DNA of 64,000 bases, from positions 34,221 through 98,220 of the forward strand of contig NZ_JAHPRO010000015.1 in NCBI RefSeq assembly GCF_025562455.1, written 5' to 3'. The notes under the pieces are model-generated. The model was given only the letters and a program-made list of their open reading frames with translations, was not told the DNA's origin and did no database searches. Source of the stretch: Acinetobacter sp. WU_MDCI_Axc73 (GTDB lineage: Bacteria > Pseudomonadota > Gammaproteobacteria > Pseudomonadales > Moraxellaceae). Every line of letters begins with the position of its first letter. Position 1 is the first letter of the stretch. The translations under genes and the position numbers were made by a program. Positions 48,560 to 57,606 of this stretch are shown one piece after another.

Positions 48560-49609
48560 ATGTCCATGCATTCTGATCAAGTCAATCCAGATTCAAATGA
48601 AAATCCTGAAATTCATGACAATGAAAATCAGGCTAATCAACTGATTGATCAATTCTTTAGTGACGAAGGTGTCACCATTCCTGCTGATTTTAGAAGCGGT
48701 TTTGTTGCGATTGTTGGGCGACCAAATGTAGGTAAATCTACATTGATGAACCATTTGTTGGGTCAAAAGCTATCGATTACTTCACGTAAACCACAAACCA
48801 CACGTCATAAAATTGTGGGTATTGATTCACGTGAAAAGTCACAGGCGGTCTTTGTGGATACGCCAGGTATGCATAAAAAAGAAGTCCGTGCGATTAATAA
48901 AATGATGAATCGAGCGGCGCATTCAGCATTACGTGATGTTAATCTGGTTTTATTTGTGGTCGATGCACAAAAGTGGACTCAAAACGATGAGCTGGTTATG
49001 GAAAAGCTTAAAAATGCAGAAATGCCTGTCATCTTGGTGATCAATAAATTAGATACCTTTGAAAATAAGAATGAAGCGTTACCATTGATTCGTGAGCGTG
49101 CAAAACTCATGAACTTTGCTGAAATTGTACCTGTTTCTGCATTACGCGGTGCAAATTTGGATCATTTACGTGACACGATTGAAAAATATTTGCCATTTCA
49201 ACCGCCATTATATTCGATGGATCAAATTACTGATCGTTCTGAGCGTTTTCTGGCCAGTGAGATTATCCGTGAAAAAATCATGCGTCAGCTTGGTGAAGAA
49301 TTACCTTATGATTTAACGGTACAAATCGAGTCATTTAAAACTGAAGAAGAAACGATCAGTGAAAAAACAGGTCGTTTAAAACCTGCTTGTACCTATATTG
49401 ATGCTACGATTTTTGTGGAACGCGCGGGACAAAAAGCCATTGTGATCGGTGAGAAAGGCGCTAAACTCAAACGCATTGGTATGGAAGCGCGTACAGACAT
49501 GGAAAAAATGTTTGAGCAGAAAATTATGTTAACACTTTGGGTCAAAGTTAAGGGTGGTTGGTCTGACGATGAACGTGCGCTCAAAAGTTTAGGTTATAGC
49601 GATATTTAA
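48560..49609 (+). CDS. era: GTPase Era
   Basis: 349 aa. G1 GRPNVGKST (53-61), G2-region QTTRHKIVGI, G3 DTPGMH, G4 NKLD, then a KH domain (IVIGEKGAKLKRIGMEAR). The first 45 residues are an acidic, Asn-rich extension not found in E. coli Era (301 aa). Era binds the 16S 3' end during 30S assembly. Five nt after rnc. Confidence 0.97.
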   Translation: MSMHSDQVNPDSNENPEIHDNENQANQLIDQFFSDEGVTIPADFRSGFVAIVGRPNVGKSTLMNHLLGQKLSITSRKPQTTRHKIVGIDSREKSQAVFVDTPGMHKKEVRAINKMMNRAAHSALRDVNLVLFVVDAQKWTQNDELVMEKLKNAEMPVILVINKLDTFENKNEALPLIRERAKLMNFAEIVPVSALRGANLDHLRDTIEKYLPFQPPLYSMDQITDRSERFLASEIIREKIMRQLGEELPYDLTVQIESFKTEEETISEKTGRLKPACTYIDATIFVERAGQKAIVIGEKGAKLKRIGMEARTDMEKMFEQKIMLTLWVKVKGGWSDDERALKSLGYSDI

Positions 49610-49625
49610 AAAAAGAGAATAAGCA

Positions 49626-49814
49626 ATGACAGTCATGATCCGTTGTTTTGGTATTCTAGCTTGTGTACTGATACTACAAGGGTGTATTACTAAAATCGTG
49701 ACTGTTCCAGTCAAAGTTGCTTATGGCACGACGAAAGCTGTTGTAAAAGGTACAGCAGCTGTTGTGGGGGCTGTCATTCCTGATGGAGCCGATGAAAAAG
49801 ATGAGAAAAAATAG
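49626..49814 (+). CDS. Small lipoprotein (NF038104-like)
   Basis: 62 aa. A short signal peptide ends in the lipobox LILQGC, followed by VTVPVKVAYGTTKAVVKGT and a charged tail. It looks like the small Acinetobacter lipoprotein family with TTKAVVKGTAAVVG; I recall it as NF038104 but cannot check. Between era and recO. A later start at residue 4 is also possible. Confidence 0.78.
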   Translation: MTVMIRCFGILACVLILQGCITKIVTVPVKVAYGTTKAVVKGTAAVVGAVIPDGADEKDEKK

Positions 49815-49831
49815 GATGATTAACTTCACTT

Positions 49832-50542
49832 ATGCGTAATGAAGTCATTCATGGCTATTTGGTTCATCATCGAAAATATCGTGAAAAAAGCCATATCGTG
49901 CATTTGTTTACTGAAGAATATGGTCGTATGGACGGTATTTTGAGACAGACGCCACCTCCACAATATCAACCTATAACCTTACAAGCGACAGGTAAAGGCG
50001 ATTTAAAAAATTTCACTAAACTTGAAATTTTAAATCATCCTGTTTTCTTTCATGGTGATGCATTTTTTGCAGGATTTTATCTGAATGAAATCCTGTTGCG
50101 TTTGTGTCCTTTGGAAGAAGCCATGCCGCAAACCTTTATTCAATATCAAAAAACACTAGCGCAATTACAGCTTTTATCGACACATCCTCAACCAGCTTTA
50201 TTTTTAAGACAAATTTTACGTCAGTTTGAACATGCGTTATTGCAAGAACTAGGCTATGCAGTCGATTTTTATGTAGATTGTAATCAGCAAGCGATTAGTA
50301 CAGTCATGTCCTATCAATTTCAGTCAACTGAAGGTTTTTTGCCTGTTGTAAGTCGTAGTGCTGCAAACCTATCAGGTGAGTTGATTTGCTGTATGCAAAA
50401 TTATGTAGAAGGAGCAGAATTTTCTGCTGAACAGTTGCAATTATTAGGTAAACTATACCGTCGAATGATTACTTCTTTGTTAGGTGATCGACCTTTAAAA
50501 AGTCGTCAGCTTTGGATACAAAGTACACAATCACATTCTTAA
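49832..50542 (+). CDS. recO: DNA repair protein RecO
   Basis: 236 aa. The N-terminal OB fold (VIHGYLVHHRKYREKSHIVH, LFTEEYGRMDGIL) and helical C-terminal part fit RecO. The Cys residues of the zinc motif in other families are not in a clear set, as in many Gammaproteobacteria. RecO loads RecA with RecR in the RecF pathway. 21 nt before pdxJ. Confidence 0.93.
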   Translation: MRNEVIHGYLVHHRKYREKSHIVHLFTEEYGRMDGILRQTPPPQYQPITLQATGKGDLKNFTKLEILNHPVFFHGDAFFAGFYLNEILLRLCPLEEAMPQTFIQYQKTLAQLQLLSTHPQPALFLRQILRQFEHALLQELGYAVDFYVDCNQQAISTVMSYQFQSTEGFLPVVSRSAANLSGELICCMQNYVEGAEFSAEQLQLLGKLYRRMITSLLGDRPLKSRQLWIQSTQSHS

Positions 50543-50563
50543 ATTTTCTTTCAGGAATTATCT

Positions 50564-51289
50564 ATGGCTGCTTTGCTTGGTGTGAATATTGATCATGTTG
50601 CGACCTTAAGACAGGCGCGAGGCACGACTTATCCAGATCCAGTTCAGGCAGCGTTGGTCTGTGAACAGGCAGGCGCAGAGGGCATTACATTGCATTTGCG
50701 TGAAGACCGTCGTCATATACAAGATGATGATGTGCGTCGTATGCGTCCACTATTAAAAACGCATATGAATCTTGAGATGGCTGTGACCGATGAAATGGTT
50801 GCCTTTGCAAAAGAAATTCAACCGCAACATGTGTGTTTTGTACCTGAACGCCGCCAAGAAGTTACCACTGAAGGTGGTTTAGATGTGGTTGGTCAATTTG
50901 AAAAAGTAAAAACCGCAACACAGTCTTTAGCTGAAATTGGCTGTGAAGTTTCTTTATTTATTGATGCGGACTTTGCCCAAATTGATGCAGCACTTGCTTG
51001 TGGAGCGCCAACAATCGAACTGCATACAGGTGCTTACGCTGACGCAAAAACCGAAAAAGAACAACAGGCTGAACTGACTCGAATTATTCAAGGTGCAGAA
51101 TACGCAGCAAGCAAAGGGTTAATTGTAAATGCAGGGCATGGTTTAAATCTTGAAAATATCGCTCCAATTGCTAAGATTCCGCAAATCCATGAATTGAATA
51201 TTGGTCATTCAATTATTGCAGATAGTATTTTTGTGGGTTTGGTTCAAGCGGTTCAACAGATGAAAGCCGCAATACAGGCAGCACGATAA
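50564..51289 (+). CDS. pdxJ: Pyridoxine 5'-phosphate synthase
   Basis: 241 aa TIM barrel. [61 protein letters not shown] and [11 protein letters not shown], with [14 protein letters not shown] at the end. It condenses 3-amino-2-oxopropyl phosphate with DXP in vitamin B6 synthesis. The recO-pdxJ pairing is standard. Confidence 0.97.
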   Translation: MAALLGVNIDHVATLRQARGTTYPDPVQAALVCEQAGAEGITLHLREDRRHIQDDDVRRMRPLLKTHMNLEMAVTDEMVAFAKEIQPQHVCFVPERRQEVTTEGGLDVVGQFEKVKTATQSLAEIGCEVSLFIDADFAQIDAALACGAPTIELHTGAYADAKTEKEQQAELTRIIQGAEYAASKGLIVNAGHGLNLENIAPIAKIPQIHELNIGHSIIADSIFVGLVQAVQQMKAAIQAAR

Positions 51290-51299
51290 GAGTTTTTAA

Positions 51300-51965
51300 A
51301 TGTCAAATCCCAACTATGATGAATTAATGCAGCCAGTCATTGCATTTTTAGGCTGTAAAACGCCTCAAGCATGGTTAGACGAAGCCACCAATCATCTTGA
51401 TTTGTTGATGCAAGACCATGCAAACTGTGAAAAAAAAGCCGCAGGAACAGCCATGAACCTGATGTTCCGTTACAGTTTTTTTACCGATTTACAAGTCAAA
51501 TTGGCACAACTGGTTCGTGAAGAAATGCTGCACTACGAGCAAGTGCTTGAGTTTATGAAAAAACGTGGGCAGGAATGGAAAGCCGTAAGTGCAGGACGTT
51601 ATGCGGGCGGTTTACGTAAAGAAATCCGCACCTATGAACCTGAAGCATTGATTGACGTCATGATCGTCGGGGCATTTGTAGAAGCGCGTTCTTGTGAGCG
51701 TTTTCATGTACTGGCACCCTTGGTGGATGATGAGCTTGGACGCTACTATCGTTATTTGCTGAAATCAGAGTCGCGTCATTTTGAAGATTATTTGGCTTTA
51801 GCCATGGAAGTCGCGACCACGGCTAAAATGAAAAATCCAGAAGAAGATATTCAGCAGCGTATTGAACATATTCGTGAAGTTGAGAAAAATCTAATCTTGA
51901 CGCCTGATGATGTCTTTAGGTTTCATAGTGGCGTGCCCGCTAAAGTGGCTACACCAGCCTCCTAA
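51300..51965 (+). CDS. miaE: tRNA-(ms2io6A37) hydroxylase
   Basis: 221 aa helical diiron protein. ExxH motifs: EEMLHYEQVLEF (iron ligands), VEARSCERF and ESRHFEDYL. The MiaE family hydroxylates the isopentenyl side chain of ms2i6A at tRNA position 37. Start ATG 51300, close behind pdxJ, so probably co-transcribed. Confidence 0.93.
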   Translation: MSNPNYDELMQPVIAFLGCKTPQAWLDEATNHLDLLMQDHANCEKKAAGTAMNLMFRYSFFTDLQVKLAQLVREEMLHYEQVLEFMKKRGQEWKAVSAGRYAGGLRKEIRTYEPEALIDVMIVGAFVEARSCERFHVLAPLVDDELGRYYRYLLKSESRHFEDYLALAMEVATTAKMKNPEEDIQQRIEHIREVEKNLILTPDDVFRFHSGVPAKVATPAS

Positions 51966-51985
51966 TCTTTAAAGTGCTAAAAACA

Positions 51986-52013
51986 CAAAAGCCAGTTTGA
52001 AAACTGGCTTTTA
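51986..52013. terminator. Bidirectional terminator after miaE
   Basis: Perfect 12-bp stem AAAAGCCAGTTT/AAACTGGCTTTT with a 2-nt loop. It separates miaE from the convergent small membrane protein gene. Confidence 0.88.
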
Positions 52014-52031
52014 CACTTTCTTTAACAATCA

Positions 52032-52247
52032 TTAACTCACTATTTTCTTTTGAATATCATGATGAACTAAACTTCCCCATACCAAACCTGCAATAAAGCA
52101 AATACTAAAATAAACCGCAAAGGCAGTAATGGGTAAGTTCGGTTGATTCAAAAAGAAATAGCGATAAAGCAACATTAAAATAGTAAAACCACAGCCCCAG
52201 AATATTCCACCGTAGAGCAAAATAAATCTGAATTTGTCATTCATCAT
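52032..52247 (-). CDS. Small two-helix membrane protein
   Basis: 71 aa. Two hydrophobic segments (FILLYGGIFWGCGFTILMLL and FAVYFSICFIAGLVWGSL) joined by a short polar loop. No recognisable family. Alone on the minus strand between miaE and ubiC; two adjacent Met codons give the start. Confidence 0.65.
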   Translation of the reverse strand: MMNDKFRFILLYGGIFWGCGFTILMLLYRYFFLNQPNLPITAFAVYFSICFIAGLVWGSLVHHDIQKKIVS

Positions 52248-52416
52248 AATGGTCTTAAGCTATGCCTGTGATAAATGCCCTATATGATATATTAAAATAT
52301 TCTCAAATAGTGAAGTTTATTACAAATTTATGAATAAAAGAATGTTGCTTAAAAACACAGCATTTTTGAAACAAAAATTCGGTTACACTAGGTTTTCTGA
52401 ATGAAGTGAGCCTGTT

Positions 52417-52920
52417 ATGCAAAACATACCATCTAAACTTAAGCAGGAAAAAATATTAACTCCTGAATTAAAAAAATGGTTGTATGCATCGGGCTCTTTG
52501 ACTCAACAATTAACAGATTTAGCCTCTGGTCAGTTTCGAGTTGAACCCACCAAAGAACACTTTCAACGTTTAAGTTTTATTGACAGTCAATGGATGAACA
52601 TGCCACATGCACATACTGCATGGGTACGTGAAAGTTTACTTTATGGTTGTGAAGCCGAACCATGGGTGAAGGCGAAAAGTATTTTTCCAATTTTGAGCTT
52701 ACAAAAAAAAGCCAGAATTTTTCAACATATTGGAACAAAGCCGATAGGAAGGTTTTTATTCCAGCGTACAAATCCAGCTTGTGAGCGTCGAGTGATATAT
52801 TTAGACGATGGCTGGACTCGTCAAAGTTGTTATGTCTGGCATGGCTGTAAATTTATTGTTCAAGAAACATTTCTCACCACATTTGAAAACTTTATAAAGA
52901 AACAAAACGAGCAGGGGTAA
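52417..52920 (+). CDS. ubiC: Chorismate lyase
   Basis: 167 aa. AHTAWVRESLLYGCEAEPWVKAKSIFPI and HIGTKPIGRFLFQ are the UbiC core with the substrate-binding Arg, and CKFIVQETFL gives the final Glu. It converts chorismate to 4-hydroxybenzoate and pyruvate, the first ubiquinone step. 3 nt before ubiA. Confidence 0.93.
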   Translation: MQNIPSKLKQEKILTPELKKWLYASGSLTQQLTDLASGQFRVEPTKEHFQRLSFIDSQWMNMPHAHTAWVRESLLYGCEAEPWVKAKSIFPILSLQKKARIFQHIGTKPIGRFLFQRTNPACERRVIYLDDGWTRQSCYVWHGCKFIVQETFLTTFENFIKKQNEQG

Positions 52921-52923
52921 GTC

Positions 52924-53805
52924 ATGGCAGCAGTGCAATCGATCACTTGGCGACAACGGTTAGAAGCCTATTATTATTTATGTCGTTTTGATAAGCCGAT
53001 TGGAACGGAATTGGTTTTCTGGCCAATGATGTGGGCACTTTGGATTGCTGCTGAAGGAATTCCTCCATTACACATTTTATTGCCATTTGTGTTTGGCACC
53101 ATTTTTATGCGTGCTGCTGGATGTGCCATTAATGATTTTGCGGATCGTGAAGTGGATGGTTATGTAGAGCGAACCAAAACCAGACCGCTTGCGACAGGAA
53201 TTATCCAGCCTAAAGAAGCAATTGCTGTGTTTTTAGTTTTGGTAGCAGCCAGTGCCTGTATGTTGTTTTTCTTACCTATTGAGACATTTTATTGCGCTTT
53301 TGGGGCATTAGGACTCGCTTTTATTTACCCATTTATGAAGCGTTATACTCATTTACCGCAAGTGGTTTTAGGCATGGCGTTTTCATGGGGTATTCCGATG
53401 GCATTTACCGCCATGGGTAAGCCTTTAGATTGGACATGCTGGTTACTATATTTTGGAAATTTATGTTGGACAGTGGCTTTCGATACCCAATATGCCATTA
53501 CTGATCGTGAATATGATTTAAAAATAGGGGTCAAATCTACTGCAATTTTATTTGGTCGCTATGATATCGAAATTATTTCCTTATTACAGTTTTTAAGTAT
53601 TGCATTGATTGGTGCTTGTTTTTACCTTGTAGATATTCTATTTCCGTGGGGACTTATCGCTTTGCTATTGGTTGCCGCTGACTATTTCTATCAATGGTCA
53701 AAAACCAAAACTCGCGATCCTCAAATGTGTTTTTGGGCATTTCGGCATAACCGTTGGGTAGGTGTTATTCTTTTTTTAGGAATTTTTATCGCTTATTCAT
53801 TGTAA
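52924..53805 (+). CDS. ubiA: 4-hydroxybenzoate octaprenyltransferase
   Basis: 293 aa with about nine helices. NDFADREVDGYVERTKTRP is the first Asp-rich motif (NDxxDxxxD), and DREYDLKIGVKSTAILFG the second. Attaches the polyprenyl tail to 4-hydroxybenzoate in the inner membrane. ubiCA is the standard operon. Confidence 0.97.
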   Translation: MAAVQSITWRQRLEAYYYLCRFDKPIGTELVFWPMMWALWIAAEGIPPLHILLPFVFGTIFMRAAGCAINDFADREVDGYVERTKTRPLATGIIQPKEAIAVFLVLVAASACMLFFLPIETFYCAFGALGLAFIYPFMKRYTHLPQVVLGMAFSWGIPMAFTAMGKPLDWTCWLLYFGNLCWTVAFDTQYAITDREYDLKIGVKSTAILFGRYDIEIISLLQFLSIALIGACFYLVDILFPWGLIALLLVAADYFYQWSKTKTRDPQMCFWAFRHNRWVGVILFLGIFIAYSL

Positions 53806-53822
53806 AAAATTGACCGATTAGT

Positions 53823-53852
53823 AAAAAAGTGTTCTATGCAGAGCACTTTTTT
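53823..53852 (+). terminator. ubiCA terminator
   Basis: AAAAGTGTTC/GAGCACTTTT stem (one wobble), 6-nt loop, then T7, right after ubiA. Confidence 0.85.
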
Positions 53853-53921
53853 TGTGCATAAATAATGAAGCATGTAAGACCATGCAAATTAAACACTCAA
53901 GAACATAAAAAAGGATGTTTT

Positions 53922-55259
53922 ATGAAACGGTCAACAATTGCTTTAGCTCTTGCATTTTCAGCAACAACTTTACTGCTAAGCGCCTGTAATGATAGTAATG
54001 ATGATTATATTGGGGTTAATCCTGATCAAAGTTATATTTCAGAATCTACGTATAATAAAGACCAAGTGACGGGGGCTAAATCGATTAAAGTCATGACTTA
54101 TAATATGGTCAATGTTCAAGGTAAAACATCTAAAGCGACCGCTATGGTGATGTTTCCAAATGTCTCTCAACCCGCAGATGGCTATCGTGTTGTTGTTTGG
54201 GAGCATGGAACAGTCGGTGTTGGAGATAGTTGTGCGCCAAGTAATAATAAAATCAACCCACGCTTTAGAATATTGGCTGAAAGTCTATTAGCAGCGGGTT
54301 ACGTCGTAATTGCTCCAGACTATGAAGGTCTGGGCACACCAGGCATTCACCCGTATCTTAATTTGGGCAGTGAGGCGAAATCGGCACTCGCTGCAGTAAA
54401 AGCTGCGAAAGATCACTATGGAGTCCAGCTTAATGGTGCATGGATGTCAGTGGGTCAATCGCAAGGTGGGCAGGCATCACTAGGTACTGCTGAATATGCC
54501 AATACTGATACAACCTATCAAGGCGCTGTTGCGGGTGCACCAGCATCAAGTTTGGGTAAAATTATTTTAGAGGTTGCTCCAGTCGCTTTAGCCACTATTG
54601 AGCGGCAAGAAATCGCTTACAATATACCGTTGGACAAACGTAATTCAGTTGAATCATATGCAACTTTATTGTCTTATGCTGCGCTTACTGGCGTGGGAAT
54701 AAAAGCCTATGAAACACGATTTAATTATCAGGATATTTTTCAGGAAAGAGCAAAACCATTGGCTGCTTTTGCTGAGGGAACCACTGGAGAAAATGGACTT
54801 TGTTTAGATAACGATGATCCTAGTCTAAGCCTGATTGAGAAGTTTAAAACAGACATTATCCAGTTTATGACAAATAACCCTGATAAAAAAGTGATGGATT
54901 ATCCTGGCTTGGATACCAGCAACTTTAAAACCAATCAGAGCGTTCAAAACTTTTTAGCTGTGAATCAACCGGGAACAAAACGTATTGATAAACCGGTCTA
55001 TATCGTTCAAGGTAAAGCAGATACTAATGTACCTTATGTTGTAACTCAGGCAATGGTGGCAAATTTAAAAACTTTGGGTTCTTCAAATATTGACCTTGAT
55101 TTAGTCGATAATGCTTCGCACACTCAGGCTATCGTTTGTCGAAATCTACAAGTCTATAATTTTATTCAAGCTAAAATGCCAGCTAAAACAGGTGTAGCAG
55201 TTGATCTTTCTACTATAGATGCAAGCAAAAATCCACAATGTACAGGTGTGGGTTTGTAA
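53922..55259 (+). CDS. LIP-family lipase lipoprotein (first paralogue)
   Basis: 445 aa from ATG 53922, which has AAGGATG upstream and begins the signal peptide; the longer frame to 53865 is not supported. Lipobox LLLSACN. An alpha/beta hydrolase follows: VVWEHGTVGVGDSCAPS, YVVIAPDYEGLG, nucleophile motif SVGQSQGGQASLG, Asp region YIVQGKADTNVPY and His region VDNASHTQAIVC. Secretory (LIP) lipase type; likely hydrolyses esters at the outer surface. A paralogue lies at 57607. Confidence 0.88.
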   Translation: MKRSTIALALAFSATTLLLSACNDSNDDYIGVNPDQSYISESTYNKDQVTGAKSIKVMTYNMVNVQGKTSKATAMVMFPNVSQPADGYRVVVWEHGTVGVGDSCAPSNNKINPRFRILAESLLAAGYVVIAPDYEGLGTPGIHPYLNLGSEAKSALAAVKAAKDHYGVQLNGAWMSVGQSQGGQASLGTAEYANTDTTYQGAVAGAPASSLGKIILEVAPVALATIERQEIAYNIPLDKRNSVESYATLLSYAALTGVGIKAYETRFNYQDIFQERAKPLAAFAEGTTGENGLCLDNDDPSLSLIEKFKTDIIQFMTNNPDKKVMDYPGLDTSNFKTNQSVQNFLAVNQPGTKRIDKPVYIVQGKADTNVPYVVTQAMVANLKTLGSSNIDLDLVDNASHTQAIVCRNLQVYNFIQAKMPAKTGVAVDLSTIDASKNPQCTGVGL

Positions 55260-55298
55260 GGACTCAGATTTAAGTTCTAAATCAAAATTGAGTAAAAA

Positions 55299-55336
55299 GA
55301 AGAGTAACTGATGATCTTAGTTACTCTTTTTGTTTT
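55299..55336 (+). terminator. Terminator of the first lipase gene
   Basis: 9-bp stem AGAGTAACT/AGTTACTCT with a 9-nt loop, then a T-rich tail. Confidence 0.9.
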
Positions 55337-55439
55337 ATAGACTTATATGGTCTTAAATAGCGTAAATTAGATATGGATATAGAAAGGGAAGATACTAAAA
55401 CCTTGCAAATATAACCTGTCCAGATCGCTAGCAACAATG

Positions 55440-55650
55440 TAAGTGACTCATAAGTACTGAGTGATTTGAATGATCAGATGCCACAAGGTGCATTGATTGA
55501 TTCGTGCCAGTGGTACTTATGACACCCGCAATGCTGTCAGGTCGTTGTAGATCGACAAGCTCAAGCAGCGATTTCACTCAGAAAGATTGCTAAAAGTATG
55601 GAAAGATTGGCGAAATCAATCTTCGAAATATTTGTGCAATAAACTACTTA
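55440..55650 (+). pseudogene. Decayed IS5-like transposase fragment
   Basis: Three short pieces in different frames line up with the end of an IS5-type DDE transposase: SGTYDTRN (compare DGAYDTRKC), VVVDRQAQAAISLRKIAK (compare ...AxIPPRKNAK), and VWKDWRNQSS (compare xWKxxxxxS). No start, and stops between the pieces. No intact inverted repeats were found at the edges. Confidence 0.6.
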
Positions 55651-55776
55651 CCCATTGTGGATGATCGTCGGTTTTTTAAATGTTAAAAACATTTATCTTT
55701 AAAGCTTGCACTAAAAATATTTGGCAAGCGATGTTGAACACCTAAGAGCTTAAGTTTTTTAAGACTGATTTGATGA

Positions 55777-55813
55777 CAAAAAAAAAGCCCACCGAAGTGA
55801 GCTAAAGGGCTAA
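55777..55813 (-). terminator. Terminator of the minus-strand gene at 56003
   Basis: On the minus strand AGCCC...TCAC pairs with GTGGGCT around a TTCG loop, with a bulge, and ends in T9. About 190 nt past the stop. Confidence 0.65.
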
Positions 55814-56002
55814 ACTGATATAACGCTGAAAAATATATCATATTTATTATATGTATCTATAATACTTTGGATTAGATCAAATAGGTTTAATCTTTAGTCG
55901 TAGGTGTAGCGAAATTTTGAACAGCGCAGTCATCGTGCATTCAAAAGTCTGAGTTTTAGAAAAAGCGTATAGTTTTTCGATTTAGCTGATGAGTTCATCT
56001 GT

Positions 56003-56632
56003 TTATTGCTCGAGCTGAAGATGTTGTAAGGCAAAATTAACTTGTTGTAATTGTTGATTCAGTTGCTGCGGAGGAATGCGGGTTTCCTGTAGGTGAGTAA
56101 TCCATTGCATTTGACAAATCTTAAGCTGTTTAACATTGCTTGCATTTTTAATTTGTTCTAAAAGTTGTCTTGCCAGTAATCCACAATGACTAGACAAGGT
56201 TTCTGCCATAAAAGTTTTGATTTCTTCAAAGGCCATCATTGCCATTGGGGTAATTTCAACTTGTTGCTGCTGAATAGTGTCATTTGATACTCGATATTCT
56301 TGATTTGTACGAACTTGATGATGAATAGAGTCTTGAACATTGGCGAGCTCGTTCTGGCGAGATACCATGCTAATGCTAGATGTAATTTTAGTTTCTAGTT
56401 TAGACGTGGTGTTCGAACTCAAAGGCATCTGAGATTGGATGAGGCCCATTGCTTCAAGTTGCTCTAGTAATTCAGGAGATGCAATTTTCCGCCTGAACTG
56501 ATCACTTAACTTATTAAAGTCTTCAGTGCCAATTAATAGTAATAAGCGTCGTTGTCTGACATTCAGATTAAATTGACGGTTTTCAAGTGCGGTATGACCT
56601 TGCACAGTTTTATAATAACGAGACATCCCCAA
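56003..56632 (-). CDS. Conserved hypothetical protein
   Basis: 209 aa, not recognised. The first 70 residues (GHTALENRQFNLNVRQRRLL...LIGTEDFNKLS...LLEQLEAMGLI) read like a winged-helix-type segment as seen in some regulators. The middle is Gln/Ser-rich and low in complexity, and the last 80 residues are helical and Gln-rich, possibly coiled coil. No signal peptide. Faces the exonuclease gene on the same strand, 84 nt downstream of it. Confidence 0.7.
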   Translation of the reverse strand: MGMSRYYKTVQGHTALENRQFNLNVRQRRLLLLIGTEDFNKLSDQFRRKIASPELLEQLEAMGLIQSQMPLSSNTTSKLETKITSSISMVSRQNELANVQDSIHHQVRTNQEYRVSNDTIQQQQVEITPMAMMAFEEIKTFMAETLSSHCGLLARQLLEQIKNASNVKQLKICQMQWITHLQETRIPPQQLNQQLQQVNFALQHLQLEQ

Positions 56633-56716
56633 TTTATCCCTTGTTATAAATTGGGGATACCATAAAACGAGAAAATTACATTAATATGAAATGACTTATA
56701 AATCAAAAAATTAGTT

Positions 56717-57406
56717 TCAAGTGAGAGTGTTTTCTAGTGCTTTTTTGAGATAAGGATCAAGATCATCTTGACGAAGTAACCACTTGATATAGTCATGAGG
56801 TAGGTCTTGGATCAAGGTACCTTTATGTTTGCCGAAGTTAATTTTAGTGGGAATACGTGCTTGCTCTGATGCAAGATAAAGATCATCAATATCGTTAATA
56901 TTTAAATGATGCACAATATGCATAAGGATATTCGCAGTTAAGATGATATCCGCGTCGGCACGATGCGCACCTTTTAGTAGTTCTCGTGCTTTATCACTTC
57001 CTTTAGAAATGAGATAAATTAAAGCGGAAATATTGTGTGCATCTGCTTGCGGCCAAACTTTTCGTGCCAGTGCTAAAGTACAAATCGCTTTAATATCTTG
57101 TGTTTCTACGCCGCAGCGCGCGATGGCAGCCATATCATAATCGACATTGTGTCCAATGACATAAGTGGTATCAGGTGGCAATTTAAAGGAGCTATATATT
57201 GGTTGATCGATCAGATCTGATTCTAAAATATGATGTACCGCCATAGCCGCATAGGAGATCGGTTGATTGACTTGATATAACTGATCAAATAATTGGCTTT
57301 TATCCAGAGAGAGTTTTCCTGCTTGAACTTCTACAGGCGCGTAAGCAATTTCAATCGGTAACCCATTGAGAGTGTGGGTTTCAGTGTCCAGAATAATGGC
57401 AGTCAT
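56717..57406 (-). CDS. ExoX-like 3'-5' exonuclease with DUF3820 tail
   Basis: 229 aa. DEDD-type exonuclease motifs: ExoI IILDTETHTL, ExoII GHNVDYDMAAI, ExoIII HRADADIILT (Asp). The C-terminal 45 residues match DUF3820 (PTKINFGKHKGTLIQDLP, DYIKWLLRQDDLDPYL). Resembles E. coli ExoX (220 aa) with this tail. Single-strand DNA degradation in repair is the family role. Confidence 0.85.
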   Translation of the reverse strand: MTAIILDTETHTLNGLPIEIAYAPVEVQAGKLSLDKSQLFDQLYQVNQPISYAAMAVHHILESDLIDQPIYSSFKLPPDTTYVIGHNVDYDMAAIARCGVETQDIKAICTLALARKVWPQADAHNISALIYLISKGSDKARELLKGAHRADADIILTANILMHIVHHLNINDIDDLYLASEQARIPTKINFGKHKGTLIQDLPHDYIKWLLRQDDLDPYLKKALENTLT

Positions 57407-57606
57407 TAAATCAATAATCTCGATGCGGCATCAAAAGTTAAATGTAGCATCTCTGATAAATCATGAAAAGATTCAACTGAATTCATGAATGTTATGTTTC
57501 ACTTTGTATAACTGTCTTGTTTATATGGTTAAAAAGGGCATAATTTATAAATTGCATGATTATGCAAAACAACAAGAATGTTGAATATCTTCAAAAGGAT
57601 AAGAAA

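Larger units (their letters stand above)
55260..56002. other. 743-base region without an intact gene
   Basis: Between the first lipase and the minus-strand gene at 56003. It holds the lipase terminator, the decayed IS5-like transposase (55440-55650) and the minus-strand terminator (about 55777-55813). The remainder is AT-rich with no open frame of note. Confidence 0.6.
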
